Shown here: one piece after another, positions 16,834 to 23,940 of the stretch
Layout of the letters: the number at the start of each line of letters is the position of its first letter
Position numbering within the stretch: the stretch's first letter is position 1
Source: a virus
Strand: one strand, 5' to 3'
Virus record (IMG/VR): IMGVR_UViG_3300032205_000013
Coordinates: 1 to 29,315 of that record
Length of the DNA: 29,315 bases
Made by a program: the position numbers and the translations under genes
The notes under the pieces: generated by a model
The model's input: the letters and a program-made list of their open reading frames with translations, nothing else
What the model was told of the DNA's origin: nothing
The model's database searches: none

Positions 16834-17388
16834 TCAGTTGATCGAAGTCAATTTGTACTGGTGCAGCGTCAACGAGCCGGTCGCCACCGTCTGCGTGAAG
16901 AAGAGATCCGTCGTGAGCGACACCGTGGAATCGAATCCGCCGCCCACCGCCGGTGCCCCGACCGGACAGAGCAGGCTTCCGTTCCCGCCTGCCGTGTTGG
17001 CCGGAGAGCCGACCACGGCTTCCGACATGAATTCGCCGAGACCCATGAGGTTCGCGCTCGTCCCGGACCCGATCGCGCGCACGGTCAGGTAGATCTCAAG
17101 CCACCACGGCACGTTCGTCTTCGCCGTCGTGTTCAGGTTCAACGCGCCGGTGTCGAACACCACCGTTCCACCGAGCCGGAAATCGAAGCGCGCGGTTCCG
17201 GGCGTCGTCACCACGCACGAGATGCGACCCATCGCGTAGATGTGGAGCATCTGCCCGGGGAAGAAGAAGAACCCGGGCTGCAGCGAGATCTTGCCAGACG
17301 GCGGAAGGCAACTCGTCGCCGCCGCCGCGGTGATCGGAGACCCATCGCCATTCGCGAACGCAAGGACCTGGCCCCAACTCTGGTTCAT
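16834..17388 (-). CDS. Probable virion protein (MNQSWGQ family)
   Basis: This 184-residue protein starts MNQSWGQVLAFANGDGSPIT, with FFFFPGQMLHIYAMGRISCV and VPWWLEIYLTVRAIGSGTS in the middle and LTLHQYKLTSIN at the end. The pattern is that of a conserved beta-rich protein often found among phage head genes. No biochemical role is known to me. The ATG overlaps the stop of the previous gene (ATGA). The upstream extension of the open frame is a shadow of that gene. A decoration or fibre role is an inference. Confidence 0.75.
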   Translation of the reverse strand: MNQSWGQVLAFANGDGSPITAAAATSCLPPSGKISLQPGFFFFPGQMLHIYAMGRISCVVTTPGTARFDFRLGGTVVFDTGALNLNTTAKTNVPWWLEIYLTVRAIGSGTSANLMGLGEFMSEAVVGSPANTAGGNGSLLCPVGAPAVGGGFDSTVSLTTDLFFTQTVATGSLTLHQYKLTSIN

Positions 17389-17918
17389 ACGCTGACCGTC
17401 AACGTGACATTGAGCGTGTCGCCGCTCACCACGCTCCGGCTGTTCGCGAAGTCGCCCGCCGAGTACAGGATGCCAGTCGTCCCGCTCGCCTGGTCTGTGA
17501 CGAATCCGCCCGCAACCGTCGCGGTCGCGTTGATCGAGAAGCTCACCGCGTTCGCGCTCTTCGACCCTGCGCTCGCCGCGTTCCACGCCAGCGCCGGCCG
17601 ATTCCCAGCGTACGGCGTCACCTCCGCCCAGCCGGCGTGCGAAGCCAGCGTGTCGCCCGCGGCGGCGCTGCCCGTCCCCTTGAGCCCGAGCTTCCAGGCC
17701 GCGGTGTACGAACTGCCCGCGAAATACTTGTCGAGGAGGTCGTTCTTGCCGCCCGTCGTCACGAGGTTCTCGAATGAGTCGCGCCACCTGATCGATCCGT
17801 CCGGGCGCAGGCACTCGAACTCGTAGCGGAACCGCGGCGCCCGGATCGGCTCGGCCATTCCCTGCCGCATCGACAGGCTCGCCAGGACGACGGCCCGAGC
17901 GTTGCCCTTGAACTTCAT
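17385..17918 (-). CDS. Conserved phage structural protein
   Basis: This 177-residue protein starts at ATG 17918, overlapping the portal stop (ATGA). Visible pattern: FRYEFECLRPDGSIRWRDSF, ENLVTTGGKNDLLDKYFAGS, TLASHAGWAEVTPYAGNRPA, AVSFSINATATVAGGFVTD and VSGDTLNVTLTVSV. The same order of motifs is familiar from uncharacterised phage proteins encoded beside portal and MuF genes. It looks like an all-beta virion protein. A tail-fibre-like or decoration role is possible but not shown. Confidence 0.78.
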   Translation of the reverse strand: MKFKGNARAVVLASLSMRQGMAEPIRAPRFRYEFECLRPDGSIRWRDSFENLVTTGGKNDLLDKYFAGSSYTAAWKLGLKGTGSAAAGDTLASHAGWAEVTPYAGNRPALAWNAASAGSKSANAVSFSINATATVAGGFVTDQASGTTGILYSAGDFANSRSVVSGDTLNVTLTVSV

Positions 17919-19459
17919 TCGATGACCTCCGCCTCGTTCACGACGCCGTCGCCATTTCGATAGAACTTCACCTTCCGCCGGCTCCTCGGCGCGATCGCCT
18001 CGGCGAGCTTTTGCAGCGCCGCCGCCTGCGCGAATCCCGGCTCCGCGGCCCGCTTCTGCAGCTCGACCAGCTCCGCCTTCGCCTCTTCCTGCGCCTTCGC
18101 GTCGTCGGCTGCGTTCGGCGCTGCCGGCGCGACCGCCGGTGGTGGCGGTGGCGCAAGCTCTTCCTTCTGCGCGTCCGTCATCGGATCGTCGCCGTACTTC
18201 GCCCGCACCTCGTCGACCGTCCACCAGGCCTTCCCGCCACCGCGGCCGAGGCCGATCGAGAGTACGTTCGCCTTGTCGACGGGATTGGCGATCTCCTCGT
18301 CGATCCAGGCGAGCTCGAGGTCCGGCTGCCCGTAGCCGCGCTCGATGACGACGTCGACCATGCCCTTGAACCACGCCTTGATCGGCTCGAGCCCTTCTTC
18401 CTGCGCCGACTCTTTCGCCGTCTGCGCGGTCGCTCGGTTCATCTGCTTCATGAGCGATTGCGGCGAGAGCGAGAAGCAGAAGCAGACAATCCGTGCCAGC
18501 CATTCGTCGAACTCGTCTTTCAGGAGCCCCTGCTCCTTCGTCTCGAAGAACTTCATCCCGCCCGGGACGAACCGGAGCTTGCGACGGGCCGAGGAGTCTC
18601 CGGCCATCGCGTCGAAGTAGGTCTGGAAGTCGCGGATCTGCGCGGGACTCCAGCTATCCGGAACGGCGCATATCGAGTCCGGGATGTTCCCCGCCGTGTA
18701 GTATTCGAGCTGGCTCCCTTGCCGCCGGAGCGCGATGTTCACGGTCATGAGCACCTGCTCCACCGGGCTCATCCCGTAGACGCGGTTAGACCGCGGATTG
18801 CGCGGCGAATAGACCAACTCCTCGAGCGTGTAGTTCGTCGCCGGGATGCCCTTCAGCACCTGCTGGAACGCCGGATCGGGCGGCAGCGGCGTGCGGCCGT
18901 CGACCGTTACGAGGCGCTTCAGCGTCGCACCGTCCATGACCTGCGGGAGCTGGTACCCGAGCGTCGTCGGTGCCAGGTAAATCGTCGCCGCGTCGATGAC
19001 GAGCATGTCCTCGACCAGCATCCGCATCCACTGCGCGAAGGTGTGCTCGATGTCTGGCCGCCGGAGCCGTTGCGTGACCTCTTTCGCCGGATCGCCACCG
19101 TCGCCACCGTCCCGGCCCCGGATGGTCCAGTCCTGCGATTCCATCTGGTCCTTGCGCCGCTCGATGGCGAGGCGGACCAGGTCGAGGCCGCCCTGCGCCG
19201 GCTCCGCGAGCGCCCGCAAGGTCGGGAAGTCGATCGCGTTCTCGCCCTGCTCGGCGCGCGGCTTTCCGGCCGCCGTGTTGATGCCGAACGAGTAGTCGAA
19301 CTGCCGGCCCTTGGCTTCCGGGATCTCCGCGACCTGGGGCGTCCCCGGGCCCATCCAGGCATCTCGCCAGCCCTGGACCGCGCCGCGGAGAGCCGCACCG
19401 ACGCGGGCTATCAGGCCCGGCTCGATCTGGGTCGTCGTACCGCCAGCACCGCGCGCCAT
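17915..19459 (-). CDS. Portal protein
   Basis: A 514-residue protein with portal-family features: GGLDLVRLAIERRKDQMESQ followed by DWTIRG, a core with YTLEELVYSPRNPRSNRVYG, SPVEQVLMTVNIALRRQGSQ, GMKFFETKEQGLLKDEFDEW and FCFSLSPQSLMKQMNRATAQ. The long C-terminal tail is Pro/Ala-rich and then helical, and ends RRKVKFYRNGDGVVNEAEVI. The portal dodecamer forms the DNA channel at one capsid vertex and binds terminase. It lies downstream of terminase and upstream of MuF, the normal order. Confidence 0.93.
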   Translation of the reverse strand: MARGAGGTTTQIEPGLIARVGAALRGAVQGWRDAWMGPGTPQVAEIPEAKGRQFDYSFGINTAAGKPRAEQGENAIDFPTLRALAEPAQGGLDLVRLAIERRKDQMESQDWTIRGRDGGDGGDPAKEVTQRLRRPDIEHTFAQWMRMLVEDMLVIDAATIYLAPTTLGYQLPQVMDGATLKRLVTVDGRTPLPPDPAFQQVLKGIPATNYTLEELVYSPRNPRSNRVYGMSPVEQVLMTVNIALRRQGSQLEYYTAGNIPDSICAVPDSWSPAQIRDFQTYFDAMAGDSSARRKLRFVPGGMKFFETKEQGLLKDEFDEWLARIVCFCFSLSPQSLMKQMNRATAQTAKESAQEEGLEPIKAWFKGMVDVVIERGYGQPDLELAWIDEEIANPVDKANVLSIGLGRGGGKAWWTVDEVRAKYGDDPMTDAQKEELAPPPPPAVAPAAPNAADDAKAQEEAKAELVELQKRAAEPGFAQAAALQKLAEAIAPRSRRKVKFYRNGDGVVNEAEVIE

Positions 19460-19502
19460 CGGGACGCGGTTCTACGGGCGCCTCTGGACACCGTCCGTGG
19501 GG

Positions 19503-19742
19503 CTACCAGCCGAGGAGCGCGGCAAGCTCGCAATCGGGCTTGTGCGCGATGTGCTCCTCGGCGTCTTCCACCGCGTCGCACTCGGGGCACGTCCGCCCCT
19601 TGGGCTCGATCCGCTTGAGCAGCGCCCGGGACCTGGTCACGTGGTCGAGGAGGCGCGCTGCGATCGACACCGGGACGGCAAGGTTCACCGCGAGCCAGTC
19701 CCCCACTTCGGCAATCTCGGCGTCGGTCAGCGGCTTGCTCAT
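19503..19742 (-). CDS. Small zinc-cluster hypothetical protein
   Basis: A 79-residue protein starting at ATG 19742, which overlaps the previous stop as ATGA. The N-terminal helix (PLTDAEIAEVGDWLAVNLAV) precedes a Cys/His cluster near the end (RTCPECDAVEDAEEHIAHKP then DC), spaced like a single zinc site (CxxC...HxxxC). Function unknown. Its place between terminase and portal suggests a packaging or head accessory. The longer frame upstream is a shadow. Confidence 0.65.
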   Translation of the reverse strand: MSKPLTDAEIAEVGDWLAVNLAVPVSIAARLLDHVTRSRALLKRIEPKGRTCPECDAVEDAEEHIAHKPDCELAALLGW

Positions 19743-19984
19743 CGCGCCTTCCAGGGGAGCCCAAGCCAGCCCCCCACCGAGAGCCGGATTTCGAGCCAGC
19801 GCAGGCGCCAGGGCATCGCGGCCCGCAGTGGCGATTCCGGCTCTCCGCACGCGGTATGCGCAGCCCGCACGAGTCTTCCGTGCATCTCAGCTTGGATCCG
19901 GTCCTGGCGCCCGCCGATCGCGAAGAGGATTCCGCAGATAATCGGGATGCCGATGGTGACCAACGTGTCGAGGAATTCCGTCAT
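19739..19984 (-). CDS. Small membrane protein
   Basis: An 81-residue protein with one membrane segment near residues 5-25 (FLDTLVTIGIPIICGILFAI), then a charged/aromatic tail (RQDRIQAEMHGRLVRAAH, WLEIRLSVGGWLGLPWK). Start and stop both overlap neighbours by four bases. A second weak hydrophobic stretch near the C-terminus makes a holin-like role thinkable, but no family is recognised. Confidence 0.68.
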   Translation of the reverse strand: MTEFLDTLVTIGIPIICGILFAIGGRQDRIQAEMHGRLVRAAHTACGEPESPLRAAMPWRLRWLEIRLSVGGWLGLPWKAR

Positions 19985-21519
19985 CGTCCACCTCGCAGCT
20001 TCTCGGCCTCAATTCTGTAAAACTCGAATACGCCGGCCCCCGCAAAGCCCTTCACCGCGCCCGCGTACACCGCCGCGTCACCCTTGTCCGGCGAGCGCCC
20101 GATGCGCTTCGAAAGCTCGTCCTTCGCCTCGATCTGGATGCCGCGCACGGTCAGCTTCCAGCGCGGCGCGCACAGGTCCGCGCGCACTTCCGGATCCGGC
20201 GGCAGCGCGATGTCCTGGCCGCTCGTCGGGTCGAGCGCCTCCCGGAACTTCCACCACCATTCCGCGCGCTGATTCACGAATGCGAGCTTTCCGGTCTTGT
20301 CGTGCGCGTCGGAGCCCTCGGCGCCGTTCATGGCGATGACCTTGCCCGGCTCGTCCTTCAGCGCCTCGTGCACCGCATCGTACGGGCTCGTACCGACGCC
20401 GACGATGTCGATCTTCACCACCGCGCCGTCCGTCCGGTTCAGCACGACCAGGGCCGCCACGGAAGGCCCGTCCGGCGTCTGCGACCCGGGAATCACGACC
20501 TGCTCATCGAAGTAGTTCCCGCGCCGCGGCGACAGGACCGTCTTCGCCTTCCCGCCGCGCGCGACGTCGACGCCCAGATCCGTCATCGGCGTCGGAGGCC
20601 GTGCTCGTTCCTTCCAGCGGTCCTGCGCCGCGCGTACCCAGGCGCTCGGGATGACTTGGTAGGCGTTGTCCTCGCGGCCCGCCTTGAAATCGCCGTAGAG
20701 CATCTTCGACCGGAGCGGCTCGGGGAGCGCCTGCAACACGCTGCCGTAGTTCGTGTCCCGGAGCGCCGGATTGTCCGTGTACCGCGCCGGGAGGAACGTG
20801 CGGGACCGCGGTGTGACCATCTCGCCGTCGACCTCGACCGGATCGCCGTTCGGCAGCTCGACATCGTCGCCGCGGATCATCGTGAACCAGCGCAGCTCGC
20901 CCGGGACGGCTGGGCGCGGATGCGCGTCGTCGAGCCACGGCCCCCAGAAGCGAAGCACCCATTCGCCCTCGTCCGTCGTCGGCGGGTTGCCGGTGCACAC
21001 CACCCGGCAGCGCTGGTCCTTGCGCGTCGACCGGTTCCAACCCGTCACGAACCGGAATTGCGCCTCCGTGAATTCGGTAATCTCGTCGAATCCGTAAAAG
21101 TCGAACGGCATTCCCTGCCAATTAGTCTTGTCGTCTTCGTACTGCATCGAGCCGAACCGCACTGTCCGTCCTCCCGCGAGCTTCCAGCGATGCAGGGACT
21201 CGTTGTAAATCGCGCCGCGGCCGACGCCGTCCGGAGCGTAGACGTCCACGCTGCGCTCGATGATGCCAGCGAGCGACGGGAAGATCCGCCGGAAGATGAT
21301 CGACCGGTGGTGCTCGTGCCGCGCCAAGCCGAGGAGCAGGTCGGTCTTTCCGCCGCCCGCCGCGCCGCCGTAGAACAGGATGTCCGCGTCGCTGTGGTAC
21401 GCGAGTGCCTGCGGCTCGCTATTCGGGCTCCACGCGCTTCCGCCCCGGATCAGCAGATCGAGCTTTTCTCGCTCTCGCGGAGTCAAGTAGTCCAGCAACT
21501 CGCGCAGCTCGCTCGTCAT
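19981..21519 (-). CDS. terL: Terminase large subunit
   Basis: A 512-residue packaging motor. Walker A is GGAAGGGKTD at residues 51-60. Walker B is FDFYGFDE at 139-146 with the catalytic Glu at 146. The coupling motif CTGNPP is at 175-180. The nuclease half starts near residue 310 with TDLGVDVARGGKAKT, continues IDIVGVGTSPYDAV, and ends with SPDKGDAAVYA. These Asp residues fit the RNase H-like terminase nuclease. The ATG lies inside the end of the small terminase gene, giving about 100 bases of out-of-frame overlap. The early residues (LTPREREKLDLLI) look genuine, so the overlap is probably real. Confidence 0.95.
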   Translation of the reverse strand: MTSELRELLDYLTPREREKLDLLIRGGSAWSPNSEPQALAYHSDADILFYGGAAGGGKTDLLLGLARHEHHRSIIFRRIFPSLAGIIERSVDVYAPDGVGRGAIYNESLHRWKLAGGRTVRFGSMQYEDDKTNWQGMPFDFYGFDEITEFTEAQFRFVTGWNRSTRKDQRCRVVCTGNPPTTDEGEWVLRFWGPWLDDAHPRPAVPGELRWFTMIRGDDVELPNGDPVEVDGEMVTPRSRTFLPARYTDNPALRDTNYGSVLQALPEPLRSKMLYGDFKAGREDNAYQVIPSAWVRAAQDRWKERARPPTPMTDLGVDVARGGKAKTVLSPRRGNYFDEQVVIPGSQTPDGPSVAALVVLNRTDGAVVKIDIVGVGTSPYDAVHEALKDEPGKVIAMNGAEGSDAHDKTGKLAFVNQRAEWWWKFREALDPTSGQDIALPPDPEVRADLCAPRWKLTVRGIQIEAKDELSKRIGRSPDKGDAAVYAGAVKGFAGAGVFEFYRIEAEKLRGGR

Positions 21520-21880
21520 CGGTCAGGCCGCCCGTGTCGTCGACTTCGAGCCGGGTCGGAGCGTCGAGGCCGAGGAGGCGCGAGCGACGCTCGATCGTCC
21601 GCAGGAGCGTGTCGGCCGCTCGTGGGTCGGCTCTCTGCGGCCAGAGCGCATCGACCATCGCGGTGAGGCGCTCGACTTCAAGATCGCGGACCCTGGCCGC
21701 GTCCTCGGCCGTCTGCGTGCGCAACCGCTCGAGCCCCGTCATGACGAGCGCGTGCGCGGCCTGCGTGGACACGCCCAGCTTCTTCCCGATCGCCTCGTAG
21801 GTCTTTCCGGCTTTGCGCAAATCGAGCGCTTGGGCGCGCCGCTCGTCCGCTCGTACCGTTCGTGCCTTTGCCTTCGACAC
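21419..21880 (-). CDS. terS: Terminase small subunit
   Basis: The chosen start is GTG 21880, giving 153 residues (MSKAKARTVRADERRAQAL). An earlier GTG at 21934 would add 18 Arg-rich residues. The N-terminal helix-turn-helix, LRKAGKTYEAIGKKLGVSTQ then AAHALV, is the DNA-binding domain usual in small terminases. A helical middle (VRDLEVERLTAMVDALWP) and LLRTIERRSRLLGLDAPTR complete the pattern. The subunit recognises the packaging site and recruits the large subunit, which overlaps its end. The GGAGG upstream of GTG 21880 is about 12 bases away, so the start is not certain. Confidence 0.83.
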   Translation of the reverse strand: MSKAKARTVRADERRAQALDLRKAGKTYEAIGKKLGVSTQAAHALVMTGLERLRTQTAEDAARVRDLEVERLTAMVDALWPQRADPRAADTLLRTIERRSRLLGLDAPTRLEVDDTGGLTDDERAARVAGLLDSARARKARSADPGRKRVEPE

Positions 21881-22211
21881 GTCCCGATTCAACCTCCGGT
21901 GATTCAACCTGCCCGCGACTCTGGACATCGTCACGCGGCGGCTGCCACCCGAGCGACCGGAGCCACCGCCGCGCGTATTGCTTTACCGTCGCCATCGCGA
22001 TCGCGAATTCCTGGTCGCCGTCCTCGCTCGTGTCCACCTCGACGATCCGGATGATCGCCACCTCGAACCGCTTACCGGGCGGCAGCTTTTCCTGCGCCGG
22101 CGCCTCGAGCGGTGTGCCCCGCTGGGCGCGCTTGCAGTGCATCGCGCAGAGGCCGCTCGCGAGGTCCGGGCGCGCGGGGCGGTCGCATCCGTCGATGCGG
22201 CAGTCGCTCAT
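21678..22211 (-). CDS. Cys-rich protein overlapping the small terminase
   Basis: The frame starts with ATG 22211 (ATGA overlap with the gene before). It encodes MSDCRIDGCDRPARPDLASG followed by LCAMHCKRAQRG, a compact C-x4-C...C-x2-H-C cluster like small zinc modules of phage HNH or recombination proteins. The part KRFEVAIIRIVEVDTSEDGD and ATVKQYARRWLRSLGWQPP looks coding. The last 65-85 codons lie out of frame over the small terminase and are Arg/Gly-rich, as expected of a shadow. The true C-terminus may have been lost to a frameshift, or the overlap may be real. No function is assigned. Confidence 0.6.
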   Translation of the reverse strand: MSDCRIDGCDRPARPDLASGLCAMHCKRAQRGTPLEAPAQEKLPPGKRFEVAIIRIVEVDTSEDGDQEFAIAMATVKQYARRWLRSLGWQPPRDDVQSRGQVESPEVESGRVEGKGTNGTSGRAARPSARFAQSRKDLRGDREEAGRVHAGRARARHDGARAVAHADGRGRGQGPRS

Positions 22212-22768
22212 CCTGCCAGGACCGTGCCGAGTTGGTCGTTGGTGGCTGTCGCGTCGGAGAGTTGCTGCTTCAGCGTAGCCTGGAGCTTCTTCGCTGCGTC
22301 GAGATCGATCCAGCTGCTGAGAGTCAAATCTCCGGGATTGACGTCGATCCGCATCTGCACCATCTGCGCCGGCTTGGTCGATCCGCCAGAGCGGTAGATG
22401 CCCTGCTTCTTGTACTTGTACGCCATGCCCTGTGGAATGGTGATCCCGGTCCAGTTGACGAGCTGCTTGTTGGCTTGGCGATCCCATAGTTTGATATAGC
22501 CATTTGTGTCGGTAGCCCACTTCGTTACCAACCTCCAACGGAACGGCTGCTCGACGACGATGGGCGTGCTGAAGAGAAAGAAGGTCCCCGTCGAGTCGCG
22601 CGGATCGTCGATGGTGACGTTCGGCCCGTGAACGGTGATCCCGCCGAATCCCTGATTGCCGTGATCGGGCCAGTCGTCGGGCGGATGGAATTGCATCAAG
22701 ACCGCCCAGCGGTGATCGAACGGGAACCCGGTCTTGAACAGGAAGGCCAGATCTACCGTCTCCAACAT
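22208..22768 (-). CDS. Polysaccharide-lyase-like (concanavalin-fold) protein, N-terminus frameshifted
   Basis: The frame from ATG 22768 gives 186 residues: LAFLFKTGFPFDHRWAVLMQ then FHPPDD, GNQGFGGITVHGP, PFRWRLVTKWATDTNGYIKL and GMAYKYKKQGIYRSGGS. The order QFH, W...G.IKLW, Y.K.GIYR resembles heparin-lyase-I-type polysaccharide lyases (Polysacc_lyase). The reading frame stays open upstream of 22768 (SSLKGNSPYNVKPG), with no usual start codon before the next stop. A well-placed start exists in another frame at 22866. The intact gene therefore probably spans 22866-22208 with a -1 shift. Enzymatic activity is not proven. A glycan-binding or depolymerase role is inferred. Confidence 0.7.
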   Translation of the reverse strand: MLETVDLAFLFKTGFPFDHRWAVLMQFHPPDDWPDHGNQGFGGITVHGPNVTIDDPRDSTGTFFLFSTPIVVEQPFRWRLVTKWATDTNGYIKLWDRQANKQLVNWTGITIPQGMAYKYKKQGIYRSGGSTKPAQMVQMRIDVNPGDLTLSSWIDLDAAKKLQATLKQQLSDATATNDQLGTVLAG

Positions 22769-22866
22769 GCCCGGCTTGACGTTGTAGGGGCTGTTCCCCT
22801 TGAGCGAGGACTGCGGATTCGATCGGGGCTTACTCGCTCGTAGTGGTCGACCTTTGGCTGTGCCAT
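22753..22866 (-). CDS. Likely 5' part of the polysaccharide-lyase-like gene
   Basis: ATG 22866 has AAGGAG six bases upstream and follows the previous stop by three bases, so it is the best start in this gap. Read straight it gives only 37 residues (MAQPKVDHYERVSPDRIRS, then Arg-rich) ending at 22753. The -1 frame continues into the lyase-like gene. It is either the start of that gene before a frameshift or indel, or a short separate peptide. Confidence 0.45.
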   Translation of the reverse strand: MAQPKVDHYERVSPDRIRSPRSRGTAPTTSSRACWRR

Positions 22867-22869
22867 CCG

Positions 22870-23133
22870 CTACTCCTTCGGAACACCGACCGGCTTCACC
22901 GCGATCGGCGTCATGGCGCGCACCTCGCTGACGAGCTCCTCATGCTTGGCCTCGATCCGCTTCGTCGCCCGCTCTTCGTTGTTCGCGTGCTCGTACAGGA
23001 ACTGCTCCAGCAGCCGCCGCTCCCGGGTCTCCTTGCGCCGGTACACGCTCCGCGCGATCTGCAGCGCAGTGTTCACGCATCCAGTGACACCCGCCACGAT
23101 GAGCAGCACCTGTTCTGTCGTCGTCGCGTTCAC
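22870..23133 (-). CDS. One-pass membrane protein with coiled coil, holin/XhlA-like shape
   Basis: An 87-residue protein with a hydrophobic segment at about residues 8-27 (VLLIVAGVTGCVNTALQIAR), then a basic stretch (YRRKETRERR) and a charged helix (EERATKRIEAKHEELVSEVR). GTG 23133 overlaps the stop of an eight-codon mini-frame (ATG 23156) as GTGA. That mini-frame begins just after the previous gene, so start may depend on coupling. The topology resembles small holin-associated proteins, but no family is secure. It is followed immediately by the lyase-like gene. Confidence 0.65.
   Translation of the reverse strand: MNATTTEQVLLIVAGVTGCVNTALQIARSVYRRKETRERRLLEQFLYEHANNEERATKRIEAKHEELVSEVRAMTPIAVKPVGVPKE
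22873..22878 (-). promoter_or_regulatory. Ribosome binding site before ATG 22866
   Basis: AAGGAG on the minus strand overlaps the last codons of the membrane-protein gene and sits six bases before ATG 22866. It is the main reason to believe translation of the lyase-like gene begins there rather than at 22768. Confidence 0.6.
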
Positions 23134-23158
23134 GGAAGTCTGACCGGAGTCGTCATGG

Positions 23159-23419
23159 TCAACCCTGCGCCTTCGGAATCTGTCCGGGCCCGACGAGGAC
23201 GATTCCAGACCTGGTCGTCGCGTCGACGTGATGCCGGAACGCCAGGAGCGGCTGCAGCACCTGAATGAGTTGCTGCCCGAACTCGGTCTTGCGGCGGAAG
23301 ACGAACTGGTTCGCGACCGCCTCCGCGTGCTTGATCAGCGCGTCGAGCAGATAGACCTCGACCGCGATGCAATCCGGATCCGGTGCCGGAGCAACTCCGT
23401 TCGCTGGTACCTGCTTCAT
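23159..23419 (-). CDS. Small hypothetical protein
   Basis: An 86-residue protein starting at ATG 23419 (ATGA overlap with the nuclease gene). Visible sequence: MKQVPANGVAPAPDPDC, then a helical middle (VEVYLLDALIKHAEAVANQF, EFGQQLIQVLQPLLAF) and TRSGIVLVGPGQIPKAQG at the end. No family recognised. The open frame upstream to 23785 is a shadow of the nuclease gene. Confidence 0.65.
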   Translation of the reverse strand: MKQVPANGVAPAPDPDCIAVEVYLLDALIKHAEAVANQFVFRRKTEFGQQLIQVLQPLLAFRHHVDATTRSGIVLVGPGQIPKAQG

Positions 23420-23940
23420 GCCGCTCCCTTCCGCCCGCGAGTTCGCGCGAGCCCCATCCGCACGCCGTCGATTCCCTGGTCCACGCTCCGCACGCCACCG
23501 ACGTACACGCCTCCTGCAGCCACGAGCCGAGCGCCCCACGCCCGCTGGGTAATGCACGAGTCGCAGCCGCAGCCGTCCTGGTGCGAGTTCTTCGTCTCCA
23601 GCGCGAGGAAGATGCCGTCCGGCGCGGCCCAGCCGATGACGTCGCCCATGCCCCGCTCGGGGCGCTGTCCGTTGCGCTGGCGGGCTCCGCCGCAGTCCAG
23701 AGCCGTGACGTGGATGCCTGGAATCACGTTCAGCCGCTCGACGAGCGCCGTTGCGAGCCGCTGCTCCGGAGCATTCGCCGCGCACCAGCGTCGCGGGTCC
23801 ACGGAGAGCAGTTCCGCCGCCTTCGGACAGGCGTGCGCCTTGACGGACGCGGCGTGCTCTTCGCAGAGACGCTGGCCGCAGCAGACGGCCTTCCGGGCGG
23901 GCCGGCGCTGGCAGTTCGCGATCGAGCAGCCGCGGGTCAT
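23416..23940 (-). CDS. Zinc-cluster PD-(D/E)XK (VRR-NUC-like) nuclease
   Basis: A 174-residue protein starting at ATG 23940, overlapping the helicase stop as ATGA. Residues 1-40 are Cys/His-rich (Cys5, 10, 20, 21, 26, His29, Cys38), a probable zinc site. The catalytic pattern is Gly-Asp100 (GMGDVIGWAAPDG), then Glu115-x-Lys117 (LALETKN), and Gln132 with Trp135 (TQRAWGARLVAAGGVYVGGV). Spacing fits VRR-NUC/Holliday-resolvase-type PD-(D/E)XK nucleases. A second Cys cluster at 124-129 (CGCDSC) lies just after the ETK motif. The likely role is branched-DNA processing during replication or packaging. The chain with helicase and initiator supports this. Substrate unknown. Confidence 0.78.
   Translation of the reverse strand: MTRGCSIANCQRRPARKAVCCGQRLCEEHAASVKAHACPKAAELLSVDPRRWCAANAPEQRLATALVERLNVIPGIHVTALDCGGARQRNGQRPERGMGDVIGWAAPDGIFLALETKNSHQDGCGCDSCITQRAWGARLVAAGGVYVGGVRSVDQGIDGVRMGLARTRGRKGAA

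Noticed and set aside
18011-19618. A 535-codon plus-strand frame
   Set aside because: Antisense of the portal gene; Arg/Leu/Asp-rich with no motif.
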